Shown here: positions 1-11,900 of the stretch, piece by piece
How positions within the stretch are numbered: the stretch's first letter is position 1
Layout: each line of letters starts with the position of its first letter
Assembly (NCBI RefSeq): GCF_000213175.1
Contig: NW_009799102.1
Location: 1,404,534 to 1,468,533 of the forward strand
Source: Neurospora tetrasperma FGSC 2508
Lineage: Eukaryota; Ascomycota; Sordariomycetes; Sordariales; Sordariaceae
Direction: 5' to 3'
Length of the DNA stretch: 64,000 nt
The notes under the pieces: generated by a model
What the model was told of the DNA's origin: nothing
Seen by the model: the letters and a program-made list of their open reading frames with translations, nothing else
Databases searched by the model: none
Made by a program: the position numbers and the translations under genes

Positions 1-311
1 AGCGAGTACGTCGACACGGGCGATGCAGTCAAACTAGGACAGTTGCTGTAGTCCTGGTCGAAGTCTTGGTCGAAATCGCTGATGGTAGTGAATGCCGGAC
101 TGGAGTTGAACGAGGCCACAGACGACTGCTGGGGGTTGAAGTTGCTTGTCAGGTAGGCCAGCGGCTGCTGTTGCTGTGGCTGCTTCTGTTGTGGCAAGAG
201 TGTTCGCTGTGGATAGCCGATCGTGCGATGTTGTTGCTGCTGTTGATGTTGATGTTGAGGGGAAGGAGATTGTAGTAAAGGCATCAAGGTAGGTTGCGGC
301 ATCAGTGGCAT
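1..311 (-). CDS. N-terminus of a Gln-rich protein, probable transcription regulator (partial)
   Basis: An uninterrupted minus-strand frame runs from an ATG at 309-311 to the window edge (103 full codons). The N-terminus starts MPLMPQPTLMPLLQ, followed by a His/Gln-rich run encoded by CAA/CAG repeats (about residues 19-50), then a Ser/Asn/Phe-rich segment with an acidic repeat (DFDQDFDQDY). Such composition is typical of activation regions of fungal transcription factors, but no DNA-binding domain lies inside the window, so the family is unknown. The overlapping frame starting at 387 is out of phase and lacks this organised composition, so I consider it a shadow. The very long gene-free upstream region also fits a regulatory gene. 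The start codon is the first in-frame ATG of the low-complexity frame; an upstream exon cannot be excluded. Confidence 0.6.
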   Translation of the reverse strand, partial: MPLMPQPTLMPLLQSPSPQHQHQQQQQHRTIGYPQRTLLPQQKQPQQQQPLAYLTSNFNPQQSSVASFNSSPAFTTISDFDQDFDQDYSNCPSLTASPVSTYS

Positions 312-3300
312 GGTAAGTGTTATGTATGAAGTGATATTGGAGTGGTAGGATAATATTGTGGTTTAGTTTGGTCGTAAGTGATAGCAATCGGTGGGAATAC
401 CAGTGGCAAATTTAAGAGAAGGAATTCGAAGCACCGACACAGTTCTTATAATCGAAGAAGCGATGTCCCGGGAATGGTGACTAATGTGCGCAGACGTAGT
501 TGAGTCTGGTGGGGTGATGTTATGCCCCGTGGTGTCCGTCCAAAACTAATGATGTAAGAGGACGGGAGTGTGGTGCGGGCAGAGGAGGAAGTGGAAGGAA
601 TGTAGAGTGGTCCGGTACGTAGTGTGGGTACGTACCCAACTCGACGTTACAGTGGTACCTCCCATCAGGTACCTCCACCCCCCTGTCGACCTGGAAGACA
701 GGCAGGCCCCGCCGGCTATGGGTCTAGGTGGGTGGGCACCGTGGGCGCGACCTTCGACAGTGGAGTTTGCAGGGAGCACAGGGCACTAGTGTAGCGGGTC
801 GGGTGTTGGGGGTCGACGACTGGAGCGAAGCCTTGGAATGACCGAGAACAAGCAGGCCGACCAGGGTTGGGGTGCCCTGGGAGCGTGCATGAGCCTCGAA
901 CCTCTTGCCCTGCAGTTGGGTAACCACTTCTCTGCTGGGCTTCTGCTCGGCTTGTCGTAGCGTAGGTACTTTGGAGCCAAACGGGTTAGCGGATGCCCGT
1001 CACAGGAAAGCAGGGGACCAAACGATCAGAGGAGGTGATGACCAAAGAATGGAACCGCTGACGGAAGAAGACAACGAATATGGGGTAAAAGGGCCACACC
1101 AAATGCGGGTATACGATCAACTCGCTGCTTTGTGAACTCTCCAACGCTGCAGGGTCCTGATGTCAGCCCGTGTCGAGTCCGGCCCGCCGTGTCGATGGCT
1201 TCGGTCGCATGCGATCTCGACAAGTGTTCGAATGTGGTCATAGCCCACAGGCTTTTCCCATGAAACCCGGCCAAGTCTTGACGTTTGACATTTGACGCAC
1301 CGAACTGGCTGACTTTGATGGCTTCAACGGCTTGAGTCGTATAACCGTTGTGCATGCCTCTGGGCTTCTGTTGGCGTCGGCTACCTCGAGTCATTTGCTT
1401 TCGTCCAAGAGCAAGACCATGTAGCTTTCTGGCCGTGCTTCGACATTACTAGTACTGCCTGCTCAGCAAAGAGAGGTAGTGTACATGAGTGATGGCACGT
1501 CCACATCCTGACTGGTTTTCCTGGAGTTGCTGGTCAAAGCTGCGAACTATCGAGCCGGGGCGTGACTAATCGTGACACACAAGGGCCAGGGCCCAAGGGC
1601 AGTCCATTGCTGAACATTTCGGATTTCCATGACACCTGGCCGACGTCGGCTCCAATGGAATGCAAACTGTGCGAAAAAGACGTTCCAGGTGGAAAGAAAA
1701 TAACTAAGGAAAAAGAGGAGCTAGCCAAAGTCGCGCATACGCCGGCTGTGACGGGTCTGGGCCATGATGCCGTCACTACCAGTCACGACGGCCGATTTGG
1801 TGTGGAGGGACTGAAGTGTGTGAATCGGGGAGTCGCGCGACAACAATTCGGCTGGGAGCTTTCGAGTCGGAAGAGCACGGGCCTCCACCGCAACTGATAA
1901 TTGGAACACGCTAAGAGGGTCACTACGGGAAAAGTAAAGTTTTCTGGCCTCCAATAGCAGCAGAGTTTCGTATTTTTTGTAGCTGGTACCCCCACCCAAA
2001 AGAAAGTTGTCCGTAGATCCGTCCACATTCTTAGCACAGCCTCTTTTCATCACACGTCTTGGCAATTCCCATCCTGGATCGTCTAGTCCGCGGCACAGGG
2101 AAGCGGGACAGCGAGATCTGTCACTGGGGTACGAGAGTTTAGCTCTGACCTCTCATGTCGAACACTCACTGCTACTGGCCCGTCCCAACAAAAGCGACCC
2201 TCTACATTCGAATCGAAACTCTTACTCGGCAGTTGGAAACTTATCTGTCAGGGACGCAGGGCTGTGCTAGGACCCCGAAAATCCCAATTGCACACGTCTC
2301 ACAAATCTCATCTCGCACGTTTATCTCAGCGCTTTGCCACGGCCCATCAGTTGCTATAATCGGGAACAGCGGAGTCATCTCATGCTCCCTCATTGCCGTT
2401 TTTTGAGATTTAGGGCTGCCCCAGTACACTACATGGTCGACATTGGACTTTGAAACCACACTACAACCCTTTCCCAAGAGAATGAGCCACACGGGGAATC
2501 TACCGGATCACCGAGATCTTGCCCCCAAGATGCTAGTTGGAAAATATGCGTACTTCCCCAGGCTTCTCGGAGGAGCTAAGTGCCCGTGGCGGTTCCAGAC
2601 CGGCTCTTCCATCCCCGATGCTTGTTACTTAGAGATGGGTTAAGCCCGTCTTCTCCTATGCTTTGGTGTTCTTGGCCAACTAATTACCAAAGACAGCTGT
2701 CATTATTCAGCTGGCTTTGCTGCTGCGTAGACATCTACTTCGTATCATCAAGCTTAGTGTACAACAAGCGCGGAGCATAGTGTAGTGTAGTGTATTGCTG
2801 GCATCGCGCAGTACCGCGGAGGTCTACAGTAACCAATCGGGGCGTGGGAATGATGTGGCGTTGCCGATGTGGCTCTTCCTTAGCACCTTGTCTGGTGGGT
2901 ACACTGTTCGTTTAGCATCTTCAAGCTACCTCTCGGCTATACGAGGATAACTGTTTGACACAGATGATTTCGAATACTCTCATGGAGTTGTTGATTCGTA
3001 AGCTTTTCTTTCTTCGGAGCTATCTCTCAGCTCAACAAGAATTCTCAGAATCCTTTTGGGGTTGTTCAGTTGTCATGGGACCTTGTGGTCGGACATTGTC
3101 ATGTGTCCGCCGTGTCACATGATGCGTAAGGGAACCAGCTTTGGCACCTGTCCGTCGGCACAAGTTCAGCGAAACCTCTCGAAGCCCCGGATAAGTTTTC
3201 TTTCATTCAAATTCACAGCATCGACCAGGCCCAATGAAAATGAGTCAGAATACGCAGTCGTATCTCTAGCCTATCCAGGTTTCCCGCTTTTAGACGACAT

Positions 3301-6300
3301 CTTGGCGGCTTTCTCGTATCTTTTCCTTCAGCTGGTGGTGATACGCGGCCTGATAATCACCTCTAAATTCTGTTTAAGGGGACAAGGCAAGTAGCAGCGC
3401 ACTGCAGCAAACTGAGTGAAGCGGCCGACTGCCCGCGTCCTACTGTGGCCGTGCTGCAGCACTTGGAACGTTTGGGCTTAACGCCCGCTTAACTCGTAGA
3501 ATATCCGACTTCCGAAGAAAGGGCTTCTTGGGCCGCGTCTGCAACAGCCCAGCGGGAGGCCGACATTTTTAGGAATTACATCTGCGATTGGTTCAGTTGC
3601 GATTTGTAGTTTGTTCAGCATCACATTTGATCATTATGGCATTTGTATCGACACTTCAACCGCCAACTTGAAGGCAGAACAAGTTTTATGCTGCGTCCTC
3701 GTAGCCAAACTCAAAAAAGAAAGTTACAGATGGCAGTGCGTGGACGGAAACGTGGAAGTACTATGTACGGACGAAACAAAAATGGAAAGCGGATGAAGGT
3801 GGGGGAACCAGAATGGAATCTCTGACCCCCAGTCGGGAAAGGTGGAGCAGCCCAGGGCCCCGCACGGTCCCGATCCCCCGTCGGGTCGTGCGCGCAACGC
3901 CGAACACCTTTTTTTTGTGTTAGGTTGACGCCGCCCGTTCTGAACATTGCATCTTTTTGGGCAGTGTTTTTGTCTTTAACAGACTTTTCTCGGCAGCCCT
4001 ATCAGCCCTTGCGTTACATACCATCGTACTTCACGCTACACTCAAGCCTTTCTTTCATTAACAATCATCGCATCGCTGAATTCGCGCCTGAGGCCAAGTT
4101 GGGCGGTGCGACCACATGGAACTGCGCCCGAAGGTATGACAAATAGGTAGTGATCACGTTCCCTTTGAGCGTTAAAACTTGAAGAGTAACATTGATTTGG
4201 AATACACAACCGCTTGTTGCGGTTGACAACGGTCGAAGATCATTTCCTTCTGCCATGAACATGGAACTCGGGTGTCTCGATCCGAGGGCCGACAACCTGA
4301 ACAACGATTTCAGCCACAACTCAAGGATCGACAAAATTACCGATCTGGACGTTGCACAACCTGAACTAACTCGGTTGACAACACACCCATGGATTAGTAC
4401 TATGTAGTTCTACGATATGTACTTGGAGCGTACACAGCCCAAAAAGACGACACCTCATTCCATGGCACCAGCTAGACTCAAGGCTAGCATCGGAAAGATT
4501 CATATGTCAACCGTAAGCTCGCGTGTCACGAGTCACCGTTCACAGTCATTGTACTTCCTTTCTTGGACTCAACGTTATCGCCCGGGGATTCATAGAAAGA
4601 ACGGGAGGCCTGCAAATGCCTTCAAGGTAGCACATTCACTTCAATGGAAGCTGTCGTTTGGAACAAGACAACCCAATGCCCGCAAAGGCTCCCGATTACC
4701 GGAGAACGAATCAACCACTACACTACAACGATTTCTCAACGGAGCTCTCCCCGTCCTCTCCCCTCCATCGCACAACTCATCACATACTAGGGAACAAGGA
4801 TGTACCGGAAGTACTTTAGTGCCGCAAGTCCACATGTCAGCGTCGTAAGCGTGGTTCGGGTCCCGCACTGGATGGATGCCCCCACCCCCTGTTCCCTAGC
4901 AACTCCGCGGCGGCGGCGGAACCGAACCGGCCTGTTGGGCCCAGACCGTTGCACGGTCAGACACGTGGGACAACGCAAGACACGCCAGGGCCCTTGTTTT
5001 TTCAGCCGAGGATGGCAGGGCGCTTGCAGGGCTATTACACTACAGGGCTTCTGCAAGGAACCTCCTGAGGCTAGACCTGTCAATTCCAGTTGCCCGTGAG
5101 ATTGGGTATAGCCTGAGGATACTAGTAGACACTGGTCGGTCGTGACGGTCAGACACACCGTGGTTATACGGTACTAGTGTACCGACATGAGTCTCAACAT
5201 GCTGCTTGTTGATGCTTTTTTTGCGATTGGGAAGAACGAAGCCAATCGGGAGATGGCGCGGGCAGTCTTTGAGAGATGCCCTTTTGCTTGTCCTTCTGTT
5301 CCATCGAGACCGATTTCGGAACGCCAAGTCAACGAGACGAATGTTGTGATTGTCCGGCCAACTGCACATCCTGGAATCCCTTCTTGCATCTTGATAATTG
5401 TCTATCCTAGTTAGACGCCGGATAAATTGAGCGTCTTTACCTCTACTTGCTAATAAAACAAGTGGAATGATGACTGACTTTCGGACATCCCGCATCGCTT
5501 CTCACTTTTTCATACATTCTTTGCTTCTTGTTTTTCTTTACGAGCTAGGTACGGCAGTAGTATCGATCTCGCTCTCGCTCATAACTTCGGTAAAAACTTT
5601 GAGTAGCATGCAGCCAAGTCCTAAGCACAAAAAGAATTTTCCCATTCGGTGTGTAGCAACCCGAACAAACCCCCATGAGTGAAAACTCTGATTTCGATTT
5701 CCGGTGGCAGCACAACAAGAATGGCATTGTGTGTTGGATCGGTTGGTGACGGAAAATGCAGATGCAGGGGCAGATGCAAGTGGGGAACTGGACGAATGGG
5801 CTGCCCCCAAAGTGGTCTGTGCAACAAGCGATAGCCGTTCCGGTGCCGAACCCATGGTTCCATTCCATTGCTGCTGGTGGGTGCTGTGCCTCACCAAACT
5901 TGATTTCTTCTTCTTGGACTTTCGAATTGACATGTCTGATTCGTTCTTGTGAGTCTGAAAGATTTTTCAATAGCACTTTTCTCTCTGTTCTCTCTTCACT
6001 GCCCACACTCATCACACCATGCATGACAGAAAGAGTTTTTTGAAACAAAGGTTACATCCAACCCGCGTCTTTTGCAGTGTCGCGAGAGACATGCAGGAGG
6101 ATGTGCAACGCTCTAACCTAAAAAAAGAGGCCCAGATGCAAATGTCATTGGTGCAGTGTACAGTGCAGCTTGGCATGCACAGCACCACATGCTTCTAGAA
6201 AATCTTGCTGTGGCTTTGGTTGTGAAGTTGTCTGCTTACCGGTTACCCGGTAGGTATTCCCGATACGTCTTCACCACCTACACAAGTGTGGTGTATAGAT

Positions 6301-8973
6301 CTCGGAATCCGGAATCAAGTTTCCTTCCTAAAGCTCGCAGTCATTGTAAATCCAAGAGTGAGAGTACTACACTACTGTGGTATGTATGGCCAAGCCTCGG
6401 AATCCTTCTCCGTTGTTTCGGTTCTGACTCGAGTTTGCTACCATCTGCTTGGATAACCTCTTCGCCGGAGGGCTACCTCCGCGCTAGACATTCATCCAAT
6501 CACATCTCTCTCTATCAACAAAGTGTGGCAGTGTGGCAGTGCACCCAATGAATGAATGGCTTCTTCTTGGCTTTGGCTGACTGGAATGTCCTAGTGGTGG
6601 TCGAGACGTGACTGGTCGGTGGGCTCGAGAAATGTTTGGGTCTCGGCCCTTCGGAGTGCGGGTCTGATCCCACCCTCCACGTTCCCATAGGCCCACTAGG
6701 CTTCGGGACCGGGATCTCCATCTGGCTTACGGGTGAGGATCTCGAATGCCGAGAGAAAGCCCACTTTAATCCGACCACTCGCATCTCAAGATTCCACATC
6801 GTTGCTCACTTTCTTTTGTCGCTCGTGTTTTTTTCCCCATCATTCATTCACTGTCTTTCGAGTTCGAACTGCTTGCTGCATTGTAGGATCACGACAAGAG
6901 TGAAGAAGACCGATTCTTTGAGGCTACGGAATACGAATCAATCGAAAGACAAATGTGGCCCGCCCAGCAACGCCAAGGCCTAGACCTACTCGGCAGCTCA
7001 AATGGGAAATCCACGACAATCCGGCTCAGAGTTCGAGATGGATCCAGACTGATCCTGACATCCAAGACATTGCTGCAATTTTAGTTCCCAGAGACGGCTG
7101 TTCCAGCCCGTCCAAATTGTGGACTTCTTCACTCTACACTAACCACGTTGCATCGCGCTAGATATGCTAGACATTCCATCCACAGTTCAAACTTGACAGC
7201 GGGAAGAGCGACGATGCATGACGATGCCGCGGGGAACAATGAGGAGCCGCAAGTCTGTCTCAGTTTAGGAAACTGGATACGACACGATGCAGCCTGGATT
7301 GATATGAATTCTGACGTCTAGACTATCGATTAACGTTGGAGATAAAGCTCCGTAGAGAGAGTTGGCAAGTGTAGTGCATGTTTACAAGCAAACAAAGTAG
7401 GCGACCAAGTCGAATGAAAGGTTGATGAATATCGATGACTGGGAATTTGACGGAAGAATGCCTGGATATAATCATGGCATTTTAAAACATTTTACGTATA
7501 TCTTCGTTACTTGGTAATTATGCAGGGACCTCGGACCTCCCCCTACCCAAACAAAGTTGGTCAGAACTCTAAACATCACCGGCGCATTGCTTATCATTGG
7601 ACACCGCACTTTACACGGGCATACATGCGGACATCGACCGTACGTACTGCCGAGAATGATTTGTGTTCCTAGCTGTCGCTGTCGCAGATGTCATATGTCG
7701 TGTCAATATGTACACACAGTAGGTATCGACATGCACACAAGACAAAACATGATTCCAGCTTCGTATCGCAACACCGCAATTGTGATTCCAAATGACCTAC
7801 ATAGTAAACTCGGCTTGAACATACCGAAACAGAATAAAGGAGAATACGTGGTGTCAAGGAAAGCGCTGTAGCCAAGCATCTTGGTGGTGACGAGCGGATC
7901 CGATTACCCCGGCTTAGTCACCACTTACATACCACTACGTACCCACCATGAACAAGATCCATACATACATAGTACATACATACTTCCAATTGCTTACCTA
8001 TGTACTCTGAACCTATATCCGAAAACCATCGGGGTAGTGACTGTAAACGAATGATTCCATATCCCCTCCATCTATCTCTATTCGGATTTAAGACCTCTAG
8101 CCATCGTGACACCAAATGACGGTTAATGATGCATTTATTCCCCCAGTAGATTACAAATCTCCCCAGCTTCCCCATGATATCTAATATCCTTACTTGTTCT
8201 ACCGCGATGCATCGACACAAGTTCTGCACATGACGCGGCTGCGGCGTGTACAACGAGGCACAGGCGGTTCTAAAGACTTTAACCCCGACCAGACCGGATT
8301 CCGCGGAATCAGTGGAGCTCATTAGACTGTCCGCGGATTTCATGGCCGGGACGTATTGACGCTTGATAGGTAGGTAATCAAGGTTTTGGCAATTGGCAAT
8401 GTTTTGATGGGATGAGTATGTCAAAACCCGGACAACAACAAAGTCAAGAAAACGGGGTCAGCAAAAGGTAGAAAAAATACCAATCTAGTCATTATCATTA
8501 TCCTCAGGCATTGGAAATAGTGGATTGCTGCGTGCGTATGGGAATAAAGAAAAACACAAGCGAAAATTGAAACTTATATAAAACGGTATATACATCCGAC
8601 TATCTCACCTCTCATCGTCTCAAGTGCTTATACTCTTACTAGAATCTCCTCTCTCTCTCCGATTTCCTGGTCATATGTGACTCCTAGCTCTCAGCTTCTT
8701 CCCTTTTCATATATCCCACTTGACATCCTCCATCGCGGGGAATCATCTGGCTTGCGAATGGGCTCCTTGTGGCTCACCACATGCCATCCACTCTCTTCTT
8801 CGTTGATGCAGTGATATCGATTGTAGAAAGTGCGTGTATCGTCCTCACTAGGTGGCGTATATAATGCGACAGATATGTAGTCGATAGTGTCCGCTTGTGC
8901 GTGTTGCCGTCCTTATTTGTTTCTAGAAGGACCGCATTGAATGTAAAATCCTCTCGCTTGGTCTTGATCAGAC
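312..8973. other. 8.7-kb stretch without a supported gene (upstream of the Gln-rich gene, downstream of the RasGAP gene)
   Basis: Only short, overlapping, compositionally random frames occur on both strands, and none has convincing codon pattern, domains or splice-linked partners. Base composition is that of ordinary intergenic DNA, not RIP-altered. Simple repeats include a TAGTG run near 2778-2794 and TACA repeats near 7960-7985. I saw no convincing tRNA, 5S rRNA or transposon terminus. The left part must include the promoter and leader of the Gln-rich gene; the right end (about 8.5-8.97 kb) should be the 3' UTR of the RasGAP gene. Confidence 0.6.
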
Positions 8974-11900
8974 TTAGATGATAATAAGCTATTCCCCAAC
9001 CCACAATGTCAGTCAACTATCACTTGCAAGCCGCACCACTAAAAAGGACAAAAACTTACCTCAATCAACTTCTCAGTCAACCCAAAACATTGCCTATCCT
9101 GCTCTTGATGGCTCAAGTTAAAGCTGCAACTCCTCCACAGCCCACCAAAACCCATCTCATCCAAGATCTCGTTCAACATAGCCGCTTGCTCCATTGCCCC
9201 CGAAAACTTGGGGTTGTTCGTCAGCGTCTGCAGCAGCTCGTGCGCGCTCTCCAGCGTCGACGGGTTCTGGCAGTGCAGCACAATGTCGTCGAGAATACTG
9301 ATGATGGGTCCACAGAGATGCATGATAACCGACGGTCTGCCGACGGCAATCTCGTTGAGCCACATCAGCGTGCGGTTCTGCACTGCATCCTCAAGATACT
9401 GAAAGTCTACGAGCTCAATGGCCGTGTTGAGGAGTAAGTCCTTGTCTTTGATGTAGTCCAAGTCGTTCGCACCGCGGCGAATGTCGATCGCTGACGTGTC
9501 GGCAGCTGCGGCTGCAGGCGAGGGTACTGCGTCACTGGCGACGTCCCCCACGAGAGGGTCACCGCCGGCTCCAAGTCCACTACCCAGACCACCGGCAGCA
9601 ACAGAGGCAGAAACGGACGAGAACGGAGGCAGGCCGTTGCTGTTGGGGTTAACGTTGATACCCGCCGACCAGAGACTATCCCTAAGCTCATCCAAGTTGA
9701 GCGTCCTTGCTAGGATCAAGGCCATGTATGGTGATGCGCAGAGTTCCCTCATGGTCTTCAGCGGCTGCACCGTCGGGCTCAGGATTCCATCCGGAGTGGC
9801 ATTTGCCACGGCTACATTCACAGTTGTCACAGTAAAAGTGGTCATCTCCAAAAATGTGGACAACACCCTCAGCGCCGTTGACTTGGTGACTGTGTCTGTC
9901 AATCCCCTGACCAAGCATGCGCACGCGGCAAAGTGGAAGTTCTCAGCAGTAAAGTGAATGCCGTATGCCTCATCGAGCAAAAGCGCGGCCTCCTCCAGCT
10001 GGGCCCTTCCCTGGAGAAGATAATGAACCATCTTCTCGCCCTTGAGGTCGCCCGTCGTGCTGATGTTGGTCAAGACCGACTCCAAGAACATTGCAGTGCA
10101 GTTGAACAAGTTGGGGGGCACCAGTCGGAGGAGAGACATGGCAAGCCAGAAGAGCTGCAAACCGTAACGAGACGCAGATGGCAGCTTGGACATCATCTTG
10201 GAGAGCGAGGTGACGATGGCGACCAGCATGTCACTGTTACTGTCATCACCAAAGCGGCCGATGCTGTTTCGGAGCGCTACAAGGACCTGGTAGAGCAGGT
10301 CGTCATCAACCTCCTCACGTGCTAGACAGCCCATGACAGTGAAAGCACGAGGCTGGATAGCAGGGTTGTTCTGGAAAGCTGTGCTCGCCACGAGGCCCAT
10401 CCATCGCGACCGCCATTTGTTTGCGAGGTCAACAGTTGGAGCGGCAATAGAGCAGGTCTCGAACAGGAGAGTTGCTAGGTTTTCGGTGGCTGTCAAGGTA
10501 GCACCTCCGTCCTGGTTTGTTGATATCGATGCCCCATCCCGCGTAAACGTGACGTTGTTTGTGAAGAGGTCGCTCCGCGGATCCGACAACGTGTCCAGCG
10601 TCACCTTCAACTTATTCAGCCGTACCTCGTCCAAGGCAAACGAAGTACAAGCCGCATGTATGGTGTTGATTAGTAGTCGGTGGACCACCTGCCTGACGTC
10701 TGGATTGCCCGTATTGGCAAGCATGGTGACAATGTGGAATATTTCCGGCATGAACATCTCAGCTTGCTCGCCACTGTCAAACGACAAGGCGAGGCAGAAT
10801 TGTAGCAAGACGCAGATTTCGTTCCATACCGAGTTGTCAGGTAGATACTTTGTCGGGCGCAAGGAAGACCGGTTTAGTGCCTTGCGTAGTCTGGAGATTA
10901 TCCTTCCACGCAGGGTAACCGTGCCAATTCCGCCTGCTATCGAGGTCAACGTGTCTGTCTCCGCAATGCCAAATCCTCTGTTGAGTGCGGCCTTGATGAC
11001 CTCCTCAAGGAAACTCTCAAGCAGTTTTTCGTCCTGCTGGATAGCAGGCCAAACGGATTGCTGCAGCTGGAAAAGAACCGCTGGGTCTGAAAGGGCAATG
11101 TCAATGAGCTTCCTTAAGACGGCTGCGATCTTTTCCATGCCCTTCTCCCCGTCCACCTCATTAGCGAGCAGAGACGGGCGCAACCCGGGTACCCAGGGAG
11201 CCATATAGGCGAGGCATAACGGCTTCTGCTCATCAGAGAAGCTGGGCCAACTGGCGAAGAACTCGTTCAAGAAGTCCCCAGTAAGCTGCGGTTCCGATTC
11301 GGCTAGCTTCTGGCTGATTTGGATGATGAACTGCGAAGCATCGCTCGGAACTGCAATGTCTTTGGTGCTGACAAGCCTCGAAGCAGCCTTGAACTTGAAC
11401 GATTTGCACAGTGCCCCCAGCAAATTGTATGAAGATAGCCTGAGAACGGGGTCTGGGCTGGCCAGGTTCGTCAACGCCAAGTTTAGCAGAGTACCGGGTA
11501 CATCCTGTGGCTTGATGAATCTTTCGTGTGGTTGCATCTGCTTTGGGTCCTTGACGTATTGCGCCTTTCTCATGCGAAGGAGACTCAAGATTTTGGCCTT
11601 CTCAGGACTCGTGAAATACATCACAATCTTGCCATTATCCGCCCTAAGACCAAACGCTGAATCATCCTCCGTCTGGATGGATGTTGGAGCCTCCTCAACC
11701 TCGCTCAGGCGGAAGGCATCGTTGATCACCACGCTAATCCGGGATGCTGGATATATTTCTTGCCTCTTCTTGGTCGAAACCCTAACGAAGCTTTTGCTGA
11801 TCGACAGGGAAACGTCGATTTTACCCTTGGTCTTCGACAGCCGTGTGATGTTGAAGCCATCCAGAGTCTCGTCCATGAATTCCCTGGTGTCCTTGTTCAG

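Noticed and set aside
34-387. 117-codon minus-strand frame with ATG at 387
   Set aside because: It is out of phase with the Gln-rich frame, which is uninterrupted to the edge and has an organised composition.
4417-4848. 143-codon plus-strand frame
   Set aside because: No domain, no codon bias, and other frames of similar length overlap it.
5040-6048. Minus-strand frames of 151 and 167 codons
   Set aside because: Mutually overlapping with other frames, random composition, no splice partners or domains.
7918-8424. 168-codon minus-strand frame
   Set aside because: Composition is not protein-like (many Tyr/Cys/Trp from simple repeats) and no homology pattern is visible; possible but unsupported.
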